Of a stretch of DNA of 8,065 nucleotides, positions 1-5,589 are shown piece by piece (within the stretch, counting starts at the first letter, position 1; the number at the start of each line of letters is the position of its first letter). The notes below the pieces were generated by a model. That model made no database searches, had not been told where the DNA came from, and saw only the letters and a list, made by a program, of their open reading frames with translations. The DNA is from Chloroflexota bacterium. Lineage in GTDB: Bacteria > Chloroflexota > Anaerolineae > Ardenticatenales > Ardenticatenaceae. Location: positions 934-8,998 of the forward strand of contig DOUV01000365.1 in assembly GCA_003520455.1 (NCBI GenBank). Reading direction: 5' to 3'. Position numbers and translations under genes: made by a program.

Positions 1-627
1 ATCGACGTGAGCGACCCGGCCAGGCCCACCATCCTTGGCGGCTACGATACGCCCGGCTACGCCAGGGGCGTGCAGGTGGTGGGCACCCTGGCCTACGTCG
101 CCGATGACTATCAGGGCCTGCAGATCATCGACGTGAGCGACCCGGCCAGCCCGACCCTGCGCGGCGGTCACGACACGCCCGGCAACGCCCGGCGGGTCCA
201 GGTGCTGGGGAGTCTGGCCTACGTGGCGGATGGTGAGAGCGGCCTGCAGATCATCGACGTGAGCAACCCGGCCGGCCCCACCCTGCGCGGCAGCTATGAT
301 ACGCCCGGAAGCGCCATGAACGTGGAGGTCGTCGATCGCCTGGTCTACGTGGCGGACGGTGAGAGCGGCCTGCAGGTCGTCGATGTGAGCAACCCGGCCG
401 GCCCCACCCTGCGCGGCAGCAACGACACGCCGGGCGTGGCCTATGACGTCCAACTCGTGGGCTCCCTGGCCTATATTGCTGACGGAGACGGGTTGCAGAT
501 CGTAGACGTGAGCGATCCCGCCAACCCACTCCTGGTGGCCAGCTACGATACGCCCGACGTTGCGTATGACGTGCAGGTGGTTGCGGACAAGATCTACGTC
601 GCCGGGTATGCCGCCGGGCTGCAGATT
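1..627 (+). repeat. Five tandem coding repeats of about 126 bp (LVIVD units)
   Basis: Units start at 1, 127, 253, 379 and 502; the fourth is 123 bp and the others 126 bp. They share long near-identical DNA stretches, for example around the I-D-V-S-D/N-P codons and the GLQ codons (gagagcggcctgcag occurs in two neighbouring units). Identity is highest between units 2, 3 and 4 and drops in unit 5. That fits recent expansion by slippage or unequal recombination from the middle of the array. The first visible unit begins exactly at the window edge, so more units probably lie upstream. Confidence 0.85.
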
Positions 628-777
628 CTTCGCATCCGCAACTCGTCGACGCCCACCCCCACGCCGACAGTCGCAGCCGCGCCGACGCCGACAGCCACGG
701 CATCGCCCAGGTCATGGCTCTTTCTGCCGATTCTGGCTCGTGGCTCCTGGCACCTGGAACGGTACGGCGGTCGTTGA
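1..777 (+). CDS. LVIVD-repeat (beta-propeller-like) surface protein, 5'-truncated
   Basis: The reading frame is open from base 1 and ends at TGA 775-777, so the N-terminus lies outside the window; the first ATG-like codon inside is not a credible start. The visible 258 residues hold five repeats of about 42 residues, each with I/V-D-V-S-[DN]-P-A, then D-T-P-[GD] and [AV]-Y-[VI]-A-[DG], ending G-L-Q-[IV]. This is the LVIVD repeat pattern, expected to form blades of an extracellular propeller. After the last blade comes a Thr/Pro/Ala linker (PTPTPTVAAAPTPTATASP) and a short tail, RSWLFLPILARG, followed by about ten residues. Such linker-plus-FLP tails are, from memory, common on secreted Chloroflexota proteins. 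The hydrophobic part is too short for a normal membrane helix. The partner or ligand is unknown. The gene converges on the sugar-acid operon, with an 18-nt gap to eda. Confidence 0.85.
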   Translation: MDVSDPARPTILGGYDTPGYARGVQVVGTLAYVADDYQGLQIIDVSDPASPTLRGGHDTPGNARRVQVLGSLAYVADGESGLQIIDVSNPAGPTLRGSYDTPGSAMNVEVVDRLVYVADGESGLQVVDVSNPAGPTLRGSNDTPGVAYDVQLVGSLAYIADGDGLQIVDVSDPANPLLVASYDTPDVAYDVQVVADKIYVAGYAAGLQILRIRNSSTPTPTPTVAAAPTPTATASPRSWLFLPILARGSWHLERYGGR

Positions 778-779
778 AC

Positions 780-810
780 GGTTGAGGGAGGTCTTTCAGC
801 CCTCACCTCC
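780..810. terminator. Possible hairpin between convergent genes, weak
   Basis: Two competing stems lie at the convergent junction. TGAGGG (783-788) pairs with CCCTCA (800-805), and GGAGGT (787-792) pairs with ACCTCC (805-810). The hairpin overlaps the last codons of eda. There is no T-tract on either side, so this is not a convincing intrinsic terminator. It is only a candidate for ending the two opposing transcripts. Confidence 0.25.
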
Positions 811-1440
811 GGCTGCCGCGAGAAATTGGCGCGCGCGCTCTGTCAGAACCTCCAGCCGATCTTCGGCCACCGCCGATCGATCGACCAGTTGGCTACCGAC
901 TGCTGCTGCTACGGCGCCCGCAGCCAGGAACGCCGCGATGGTATCCCTGGTGACGCCTCCTGTCGGTACCAGACGAAGATGGGGCAGCGGCGCGAGCAGG
1001 TCCCGAATGTAGCCAGGGCCGAGGGTACTTGCGGGGAAGACTTTCACCAGATCGGCGCCCCACTCTGTGGCCCGCAGGATCTCGGTTGGGGTGAAGGCGC
1101 CGGCAAGGCAGGCCACACCGTACCGCCGGCACGCGGTGATGATCTCGCGCTTGAGCACGGGGGTGACAATGAAGTCGGCGCCGGCCTCCACCGCAGCTCG
1201 GGCCATAGCGGCGTCAAGCACGGTCCCGGCGCCGAGCTGGAGTCCGTCCCCGAAGCGAGCTCGAGCCTCGCGGATGGCGTCGAGGGCGCCGGGCGTCGTC
1301 ATGGCAAACTCGATCACCGCGAGACCGCCGCGCGTGAGTGCCTCAGCCACCGCAACGAGCCGGCGTCCTTCGGTCAGCCTCACGATGGCAATCACCCGCT
1401 GCGCCACGATGCCGGCAACTGTCTCATGGGTTGATCTCAT
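796..1440 (-). CDS. eda: 2-keto-3-deoxy-6-phosphogluconate (KDPG) aldolase
   Basis: This 214-residue class I aldolase has the usual length for Eda. It cleaves KDPG to pyruvate and glyceraldehyde-3-phosphate, and family members can also act on KDPGal or 4-hydroxy-2-oxoglutarate. The Schiff-base lysine is K133 in L-V-K-V-F-P-A. The general acid/base glutamate is E44 in A-V-I-E-F, and the R-V-I-A-I-V-R-L strand is at 15-22. G-A-G-T-V-L (70-75) and the phosphate-binding P-T-G-G-V (159-163) are intact. I chose ATG 1438-1440 because it has GAGGA four bases upstream and begins the family's normal N-terminus. An in-frame start at 1530 would add 30 unrelated residues overlapping kdgK. The gene is last in the operon, 64 nt after kdgK, and consumes the kinase's product if the substrate is KDG. 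The exact stereochemistry of its substrate cannot be read from sequence. Confidence 0.93.
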   Translation of the reverse strand: MRSTHETVAGIVAQRVIAIVRLTEGRRLVAVAEALTRGGLAVIEFAMTTPGALDAIREARARFGDGLQLGAGTVLDAAMARAAVEAGADFIVTPVLKREIITACRRYGVACLAGAFTPTEILRATEWGADLVKVFPASTLGPGYIRDLLAPLPHLRLVPTGGVTRDTIAAFLAAGAVAAAVGSQLVDRSAVAEDRLEVLTERARQFLAAAGGEG

Positions 1441-1504
1441 CGTGTCCTCGCGTATCGTGCATCCAACGAACGGGCCGCGAACCCGTTCCGAACCTCTGCG
1501 AGCC

Positions 1505-2452
1505 TCAACGAGTGACGAGGCTCGTCCCACCGAGATAGGGTTGAACCTCGGTCCAGGTGGGCATGCCCTCGACGTCGCCGGGGACGGTCGTCGTCAGAGC
1601 GCCCATGATGTTCGCCAGCCGGAGCGCTGCCGGGAGTTCCCAGCCGCGAAGTTGAGCGGCCAGGAAACCCGCGGCGAAGGCATCGCCTGCCCCGATCGTA
1701 TCGACGACCTCGACCTCGAGCACGGGCTCGTGCACGACACCCCCATCGCCAACGGCCAGCGCGCCGTTGGCTCCCAGCTTGACGATGGCCAGGGCCGGCC
1801 CCAACTCCAGCAGTGCCCGCGCCGCACGTTCCGGGTCGAGCTCACCCGTGAGGAGTTCCGCTTCTTCCTGGCTGGCGAGTACGAGGTTCGTCCGCCCAAT
1901 CAGCGCCCGCAGGACCTCGCGCGCCCGCGCCGCCGGCCAGAGCTTGAGCCGAATGTTGGGGTCGAAGGCGATCGGGATTGCGGCCTCACGCGCGATGTCC
2001 ATTGCTCGCAGCACCGCCGCGCGGCAGGAGGCACTGAGCGCCGGCGTGATCCCACTCAGATGGAGGTAGCGCGCCTGCCGGATGTACGCCGGGTCGAGGT
2101 CCTCGGGTGAGAGACGGCTGGCCGCCGAGCCGGCGCGGTAGTAGTAGACGCGGGTGATGCCGGCAGCGCGCCGTTCCTTGAAGAAGACCGCCGTCGGCGC
2201 CGCGGGATCGACGATCACGCGCGAGACATCGACACCCTCGCCGCGCACGAAGCTCAGGACACACTGGCCGAACTCGTCGTCGCCCACCCGGCTCATCCAT
2301 CCGACTCGATGGCCAAGGCGCGCCAATCCGATGGCCAGATTGGACTCGGCGCCGGCCACGGAGCGGTCAAAGCTGGTCGCGTAGCGCAGCAGCCCGGGGC
2401 GCGTCGGCGTCAACAGGACCATGGCTTCGCCCAGCGTAATCACGTCAAGCAT
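1505..2452 (-). CDS. kdgK: 2-keto-3-deoxygluconate kinase, PfkB family
   Basis: This 315-residue ribokinase/PfkB sugar kinase is predicted to phosphorylate 2-keto-3-deoxygluconate with ATP to give KDPG. The N-terminal signature V-A-G-A-E-S-N-L-A (32-40) and the C-terminal signature D-T-I-G-A-G-D-A-F (251-259) are complete, with catalytic base D257 and the GAGD anion hole. The segment R-V-Y-Y-Y-R-A-G-S-A-A-S (101-112) and D-P-N-I-R-L-K-L-W (164-172) are typical of KDG kinases rather than fructokinases or ribokinases. I prefer ATG 2450-2452: GGAG sits six bases upstream, and M-L-D-V-I-T-L-G-E-A-M is the usual KdgK beginning. The ATG at 2462-2464, four codons earlier, has no ribosome site. The gene overlaps the GH105 stop by 8 nt, suggesting translational coupling, and eda follows directly, which strengthens the substrate call. 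Confidence 0.9.
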   Translation of the reverse strand: MLDVITLGEAMVLLTPTRPGLLRYATSFDRSVAGAESNLAIGLARLGHRVGWMSRVGDDEFGQCVLSFVRGEGVDVSRVIVDPAAPTAVFFKERRAAGITRVYYYRAGSAASRLSPEDLDPAYIRQARYLHLSGITPALSASCRAAVLRAMDIAREAAIPIAFDPNIRLKLWPAARAREVLRALIGRTNLVLASQEEAELLTGELDPERAARALLELGPALAIVKLGANGALAVGDGGVVHEPVLEVEVVDTIGAGDAFAAGFLAAQLRGWELPAALRLANIMGALTTTVPGDVEGMPTWTEVQPYLGGTSLVTR

Positions 2453-3473
2453 GTTTGGCTCCATCTGCCATCAGGCGCTCTGTCGCGGCCAGGAGCGCCG
2501 GCCCCTGGCCCCAGGGGTAGAGACCCCCGGTCGGCACCTGGTTGTAGTGCGCGGCGTCGCCGGGAGGCGTCGCCTGCGAGACCCCGGCCACGGTCCCATT
2601 CGCGTCGACGCTCGTCCTGAGCGCCGACCAGGCGCGATCCGCCGTATCCAGGTACCACCCCGGCAGGAGCCCGACGCGCACGCCGTGCGTGAGCGCGGCG
2701 GACAAGAATGCGCTGACCGACGCTTCCAGGGAGGTATCGGGGCGGTCGAGGACAGTGTGCCAGTGGCCTGATTCGTCCTGCACTTTTACCAGCGCTGCGG
2801 CCTGCCGCTCCAGCGCGGTCCGGATCGTGCCCTGTGCCGGATCATCGTGGGGGAGGCGCTCCAGCGTCGCCAGCAGTCCGAGAATCGCCCAGCCGTTACC
2901 TCGCCCCCAGAAGGCCCCGTTGGTCTGGCGGCGAGCGCTGTCGTACAGGTGGTAGAATAGGCCGTTTGTCTGGTCCTGCAACACACGGATATGGCCCAGC
3001 AGGAGATCGGTGGCGAGCCGGAAGAACTGGGCGTCGCCGGTGAGTTGCGCCAGATGGCAGAGAAACGGCGCGTCGACCGCCAGGCAGTCGACGTAGACGT
3101 ATGCCGCGAACTCGGGGTGATCGGGGCGGTGAAGCGCAGCCCCCTCGGGGGAGCGCGGTAGACCGGCAAAGAATCTCGCCAGACGGAGTGCCTGACGGAG
3201 CAGGCGCTCGTCGCCGGTCCGTTCGTAGATTGCGAGCAGGACCTGGCCGGGCGCGACGTGATCGGCGAAGCCGATCTCGGGCCGGGCCGCCACCCAGGCA
3301 TCGATCAGGCCGTGTACGAACTGGAAGTAGGCCGGCGCGCCGGTGGCATCAGCCGCCGCCAGCAGCCCTTCAAGACCGATGGCTTCGCCGTACCCCCAGA
3401 CCTTATACGGATAGACGATCGTCCGTGTGGCCAGGCAGTGGATCAGGTCGAGCGTGACCCAACGTTCATTCAC
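2445..3473 (-). CDS. Glycoside hydrolase family 105, unsaturated uronyl (rhamnogalacturonyl-type) hydrolase
   Basis: This 342-residue (alpha/alpha)6-barrel protein resembles YteR/RhiN-type GH105 enzymes. These hydrate the vinyl-ether of a 4,5-unsaturated uronic acid at the non-reducing end of oligosaccharides left by polysaccharide lyases. Recognisable parts are Y-G-E-A-I-G-L-E-G-L (28-37), D71 in F-A-D-H-V-A-P-G-Q, V-Y-V-D-C-L-A-V-D-A-P-F (126-137), and H175 in G-L-F-Y-H-L-Y-D. W-G-R-G-N-G-W (189-195) and the closing G-G-L-Y-P-W-G-Q-G-P (316-325) are also present. D71, D129, H175, W189, R191 and W195 match, from memory, the YteR active-site set Asp88/Asp143/His189/Trp211/Arg213/Trp217, including the W-x-R-x3-W spacing. 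There is no signal peptide, so it should act on imported oligosaccharides. It starts with GTG, overlapping the upstream stop as GTGA (4 nt). The natural glycan (rhamnogalacturonan, ulvan, glycosaminoglycan) cannot be fixed. Confidence 0.85.
   Translation of the reverse strand: MNERWVTLDLIHCLATRTIVYPYKVWGYGEAIGLEGLLAAADATGAPAYFQFVHGLIDAWVAARPEIGFADHVAPGQVLLAIYERTGDERLLRQALRLARFFAGLPRSPEGAALHRPDHPEFAAYVYVDCLAVDAPFLCHLAQLTGDAQFFRLATDLLLGHIRVLQDQTNGLFYHLYDSARRQTNGAFWGRGNGWAILGLLATLERLPHDDPAQGTIRTALERQAAALVKVQDESGHWHTVLDRPDTSLEASVSAFLSAALTHGVRVGLLPGWYLDTADRAWSALRTSVDANGTVAGVSQATPPGDAAHYNQVPTGGLYPWGQGPALLAATERLMADGAKHA
2459..2462 (-). promoter_or_regulatory. Ribosome binding site deciding the kdgK start
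   Basis: The minus strand reads GGAG, six bases before ATG 2450-2452. The motif lies inside the last codons of the GH105 gene and overlaps the rival upstream ATG at 2462-2464, so it can serve only the inner start. Confidence 0.6.
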
Positions 3474-4387
3474 GCCGTCACCGTGAAGTAGGGCGCGACG
3501 TCCTCCAGACAGCGCTCCATCTCGCAGATGTCATACTCATCCAGCGCTGCCCCGTCGGGCCGGCGCACGTGTGGAGAGGCGATGACGCCGCGGCGTACCA
3601 GGACCTCCTTCACGAGTGAGACGCTGAGCATCCCCTCCAGATTGATCAACGGCAGCAGCGTGTTAAAGAGCGTCCGGGCGCGCTCGCGGTCGCCCGCTTC
3701 CCAGAGGTCCCAGATCTGCACGTAGATGTCGGTGAATTGGCAGGCCGGCATGAAGCCGGCCGCGCCTCGTTCCAGCTCCGGAAGCATCCAGCGGGCAGCG
3801 GCACCACCAAAGACGCCTCTGACCTCCGGCCCGGCCTGCCTGAGAATCGCCGTGATCGAGTGCCCGGTCGGCAGGGTCTCTTCCTTGATGTACTGCACGT
3901 TCTCGAACTCGCGGCACATCTGAACCATGAAGGCCGGTGGCAGGGCGGAGCCCAGGGGTGGTGGGGCATTCTGAATGAAGATCGGCAGGCTGATCGCGTC
4001 GGAAATGGCCTTGAAGTAGGCGTAGACTCCATCGCGGCTCGCCTTGAGCACATGCGGTGGCATCGCGATGACCCCATCCGCACCGGCCTCCTGAGCCTCG
4101 CGGCTGAACGCCACCGCCTGCTCGCGGCTTGGCGCGGTCACACCGATGATCGTGGGCAGCCGGCCGCGGGCCTCGTCCACCAGGATATGGGTCATGCGCC
4201 GCCGCTCGTCGTCCGAAAGTACGTAAAATTCGCTGGCGACCACCGGGGCGACCAATCCGTGGGCGCCGGCGCGAATGCAGAAGTCGACCTCGCGGCGGAG
4301 GCTCTCTTCGTCGAGCTCGCCCTGTTCGTCGAACGGTGTTTGCGGGATCGTGAAGATCCCTCGCCAGGGTTGGACCTTGTCGGTCAC
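3470..4387 (-). CDS. DHDPS/NAL-superfamily lyase, probably a 2-keto-3-deoxy sugar-acid dehydratase or aldolase
   Basis: This 305-residue TIM-barrel Schiff-base enzyme of the dihydrodipicolinate synthase / N-acetylneuraminate lyase family is the normal family length. The Schiff-base lysine is K168 in Y-I-K-E-E, preceded by the usual F-x-N-V-x-Y. Two hallmarks are altered. The G-[TS]-T-G-E loop is replaced by V-V-A-S-E (49-53) followed by F-Y-V-L-S-D-D-E-R. The catalytic Tyr of Y-N-x-P is Gln139 in F-I-Q-N-A-P. This argues against lysine biosynthesis (dapA). From memory, it resembles L-2-keto-3-deoxyarabonate dehydratase-like members, which also carry S-E and V-Q-[DN]-x-P. The start is GTG 4385-4387 with AAGGAGG nine bases upstream; an in-frame extension to 4546 is unrelated low-complexity sequence. 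It sits between the SDR and GH105 genes and probably converts a 2-keto-3-deoxy acid made by a neighbour. The exact reaction is uncertain. Confidence 0.8.
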   Translation of the reverse strand: MTDKVQPWRGIFTIPQTPFDEQGELDEESLRREVDFCIRAGAHGLVAPVVASEFYVLSDDERRRMTHILVDEARGRLPTIIGVTAPSREQAVAFSREAQEAGADGVIAMPPHVLKASRDGVYAYFKAISDAISLPIFIQNAPPPLGSALPPAFMVQMCREFENVQYIKEETLPTGHSITAILRQAGPEVRGVFGGAAARWMLPELERGAAGFMPACQFTDIYVQIWDLWEAGDRERARTLFNTLLPLINLEGMLSVSLVKEVLVRRGVIASPHVRRPDGAALDEYDICEMERCLEDVAPYFTVTA

Positions 4388-4598
4388 GTCGGGTTTCCTC
4401 CTTGATTTGGTCAGGCGTGGTGCGCTGGCTGGTGGTACGTGGCGCCGCTGCAGGCCATCGGCCCCCGGCGAGCAGGGTCGAGGGTGCAACCTCTTCCGCC
4501 CCCTTTCCGGTGGGGGTGGCGGGGTACACTTCGCGCGCAGTCCCAACCCTGCGGCACCACTCCCCCGGGTGCCACTGAACGAGCGCCATGTGCCGGGT
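4388..4598. other. 211-bp non-coding gap with a short GC-rich hairpin
   Basis: This gap separates the SDR stop from the DHDPS-family start. A perfect 6-bp stem, GGCACC (4553-4558) with GGTGCC (4568-4573) around a 9-nt loop, lies about 26 nt after the SDR stop. A second possible stem pairs CCCCC (4499-4503) with GGGGG (4512-4516). Neither is followed by a T-run on the minus strand. I see no clear promoter. The gap could hold an internal promoter or an mRNA processing site, but nothing proves it. Confidence 0.3.
4397..4403 (-). promoter_or_regulatory. Strong Shine-Dalgarno of the DHDPS-family gene
   Basis: The minus strand reads AAGGAGG, nine bases before GTG 4385-4387. This is the strongest ribosome site in the window. 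It fixes the start at 4387 instead of the long in-frame extension. Confidence 0.75.
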
Positions 4599-5417
4599 TC
4601 ATTCTTGCGCGAGCGGCAGTGGGGGCAGGCCCGCCTGCTGGCGCAAGGACGGCCGGACCAGCGTCGCCGGCCACAGGGCCGAGGCGCCGCCGTCCACCGT
4701 CAGCACGGCTCCGTTGACGTACACGGCCTCGTCACTGGCCAGGAAAAGCGCCGCCGCTGCGATATCCTCGGGCCGGCCGAGACGGCGCATCGGGCAACTC
4801 TCGATCGCTGCCTGGCGCTCGGCGGCCGTTACCAGGATGGTGCGCTCGACATCCTCCGTCACGGTGAAGCCGGGACGAATCGCGTTCGTGCGGATGCCGT
4901 CCCGCCCATACTCGACCGCCAGTTGCAGTGTCAGGGCGGCGATAGCGCCCTTGGCCGCGGTATAGGCCGGCCGGCCCGGCGCGGCGACCAGGGAGTTGAC
5001 CGAGCTCAGATTGACGATCGCGCCGCTGCGCTGGCGCTGCATGATCGGGATGGCGTGTTTCACGCCGTAGAAGACCGCCGTCAGGCAGACCTCAAGCGTG
5101 TAGTGCCATTCGTCGGCGGTCAACTCGGTCACCGGGCGATGCACGGCATCGTAGGCGTTGTTCACCAGGATGTCGAGCCGGCCAAAGCGTTCCTCGGCCC
5201 GGGCGACCGCCCGTCGGAGTGTCTCCTCTTCGGCGACGCTGCCCACGATCACCTCGACGGCGGTGTCCTGCGCGGCCAGAGTGCCTGCCAGGTCTTGGAC
5301 GCCCACGGCGTCCTTGTCGACCAGTACCAGCGAGGCGCCCTCCGCGGCGAAACGTGTGGCGATGGCGCGGCCAATTCCGGCCGCCGCCCCGGTGATCAAG
5401 GCGATCTTAGCTTTCAC
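4599..5417 (-). CDS. Short-chain dehydrogenase/reductase, probably NAD-dependent sugar or sugar-acid oxidoreductase
   Basis: This 272-residue classical SDR has the Rossmann motif T-G-A-A-A-G-I-G (9-16), the N-N-A motif at 86-88, S139, and the Y152-x3-K156 pair in A-Y-T-A-A-K. P-G follows at 182-183 and V-D-G-G near the C-terminus at 241-244. Asp34 at the end of the second strand (L-V-L-V-D) favours NAD(H) over NADP(H). The helix Asn of the N-S-Y-K tetrad, normally in V-N-L, is Cys111 (E-V-C-L-T-A-V-F), confirmed at the codon level (TGC). About 25 extra residues follow the usual C-terminal strand. The start is GTG 5415-5417 with AAAGGAG six bases upstream. The position between the acid sugar dehydratase and the keto-deoxy acid lyase suggests oxidation of a sugar, lactone or deoxy-uronate. 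It could fill a KduD-like role, but I cannot assign kduD from sequence. Confidence 0.85.
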   Translation of the reverse strand: MKAKIALITGAAAGIGRAIATRFAAEGASLVLVDKDAVGVQDLAGTLAAQDTAVEVIVGSVAEEETLRRAVARAEERFGRLDILVNNAYDAVHRPVTELTADEWHYTLEVCLTAVFYGVKHAIPIMQRQRSGAIVNLSSVNSLVAAPGRPAYTAAKGAIAALTLQLAVEYGRDGIRTNAIRPGFTVTEDVERTILVTAAERQAAIESCPMRRLGRPEDIAAAALFLASDEAVYVNGAVLTVDGGASALWPATLVRPSLRQQAGLPPLPLAQE

Positions 5418-5422
5418 AATTT

Positions 5423-5430
5423 TCTCCTTT
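5423..5430 (-). promoter_or_regulatory. Ribosome binding site of the SDR gene
   Basis: The minus strand reads AAAGGAGA shortly before GTG 5415-5417, in an A/T-rich patch that contrasts with the GC-rich palindromes just upstream. It supports the GTG start. Confidence 0.65.
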
Positions 5431-5436
5431 CGGCGC

Positions 5437-5548
5437 GGAAGCCCGCCCGCTTCAGCAGTGGAAGGAAGCGCCCCGCTTTAGCGGCTTTCACCCTGCGGGG
5501 TGCGCCCGAGTGGCAGCGTCTCGCCTGGGTGCGCCCCTCAGGGCGAGC
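5437..5548. repeat. Cluster of short GC-rich palindromes and direct repeats in the SDR leader
   Basis: Several small stems are packed here: GAAGC (5438-5442) with GCTTC (5449-5453); AAGCG (5466-5470) with CGCTT (5474-5478), competing with CCGC/GCGG (5473-5476/5481-5484); CACCC (5489-5493) with GGGTG (5498-5502); and TCGCC (5521-5525) with GGCGA (5542-5546). The first two belong to an imperfect direct repeat of about 20 bp starting GGAAGC at 5437 and 5464. The decamer GGGTGCGCCC occurs at 5498-5507 and 5527-5536. The arrangement looks like a REP/BIME-type cluster or degraded transposon-end palindromes. It would be transcribed in the SDR leader, where it could also stabilise mRNA or attenuate transcription. 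Confidence 0.5.
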
Positions 5549-5556
5549 CTATTGTT

Positions 5557-5586
5557 TTCGCATCTGTCGCGCCCTTGGCGTATAAT
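5557..5586 (+). promoter_or_regulatory. Candidate sigma-70 promoter reading into the structured RNA element
   Basis: A perfect -10 hexamer TATAAT is at 5581-5586. A weak -35-like TTCGCA at 5557-5562 gives an 18-nt spacer. The predicted transcription start is around 5592-5594, right at the 5' edge of the conserved-looking RNA. If the element is IscB-type, whose guide precedes the scaffold, an RNA starting there would carry almost no guide. The hexamer may therefore be chance or part of the left end. Confidence 0.3.
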
Positions 5587-5589
5587 ACT

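Noticed and set aside
1..627. CRISPR-like or non-coding tandem array
   Set aside because: The 126-bp periodicity stays in one reading frame and encodes LVIVD units. There is no repeat-spacer pattern.
1441..1530. N-terminal extension of KDPG aldolase to an upstream start
   Set aside because: The extra 30 residues do not match the family, and the inner ATG at 1440 has GAGGA in place and yields the standard length.
1067..2110. A 347-codon + strand open frame
   Set aside because: It lies antisense to kdgK and eda, which are both clear. The translation is Arg/Pro-rich low-complexity sequence.
3470..4387. dapA (4-hydroxy-tetrahydrodipicolinate synthase)
   Set aside because: The Thr-Thr pair and the catalytic Tyr are both missing, and the gene neighbours are sugar-acid enzymes.
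4388..4546. N-terminal extension of the DHDPS-family protein
   Set aside because: Pro/Arg-rich residues unlike the family; the strong AAGGAGG sits inside this stretch and serves GTG 4387.
4599..5417. Assignment of the SDR as KduD
   Set aside because: The role would fit the pathway, but the cofactor loop and Cys111 give no specific support, so only the family is named.
4275..5585. A 436-codon + strand open frame
   Set aside because: It is a shadow of the SDR and the start of the DHDPS-family gene, with no motifs of its own.
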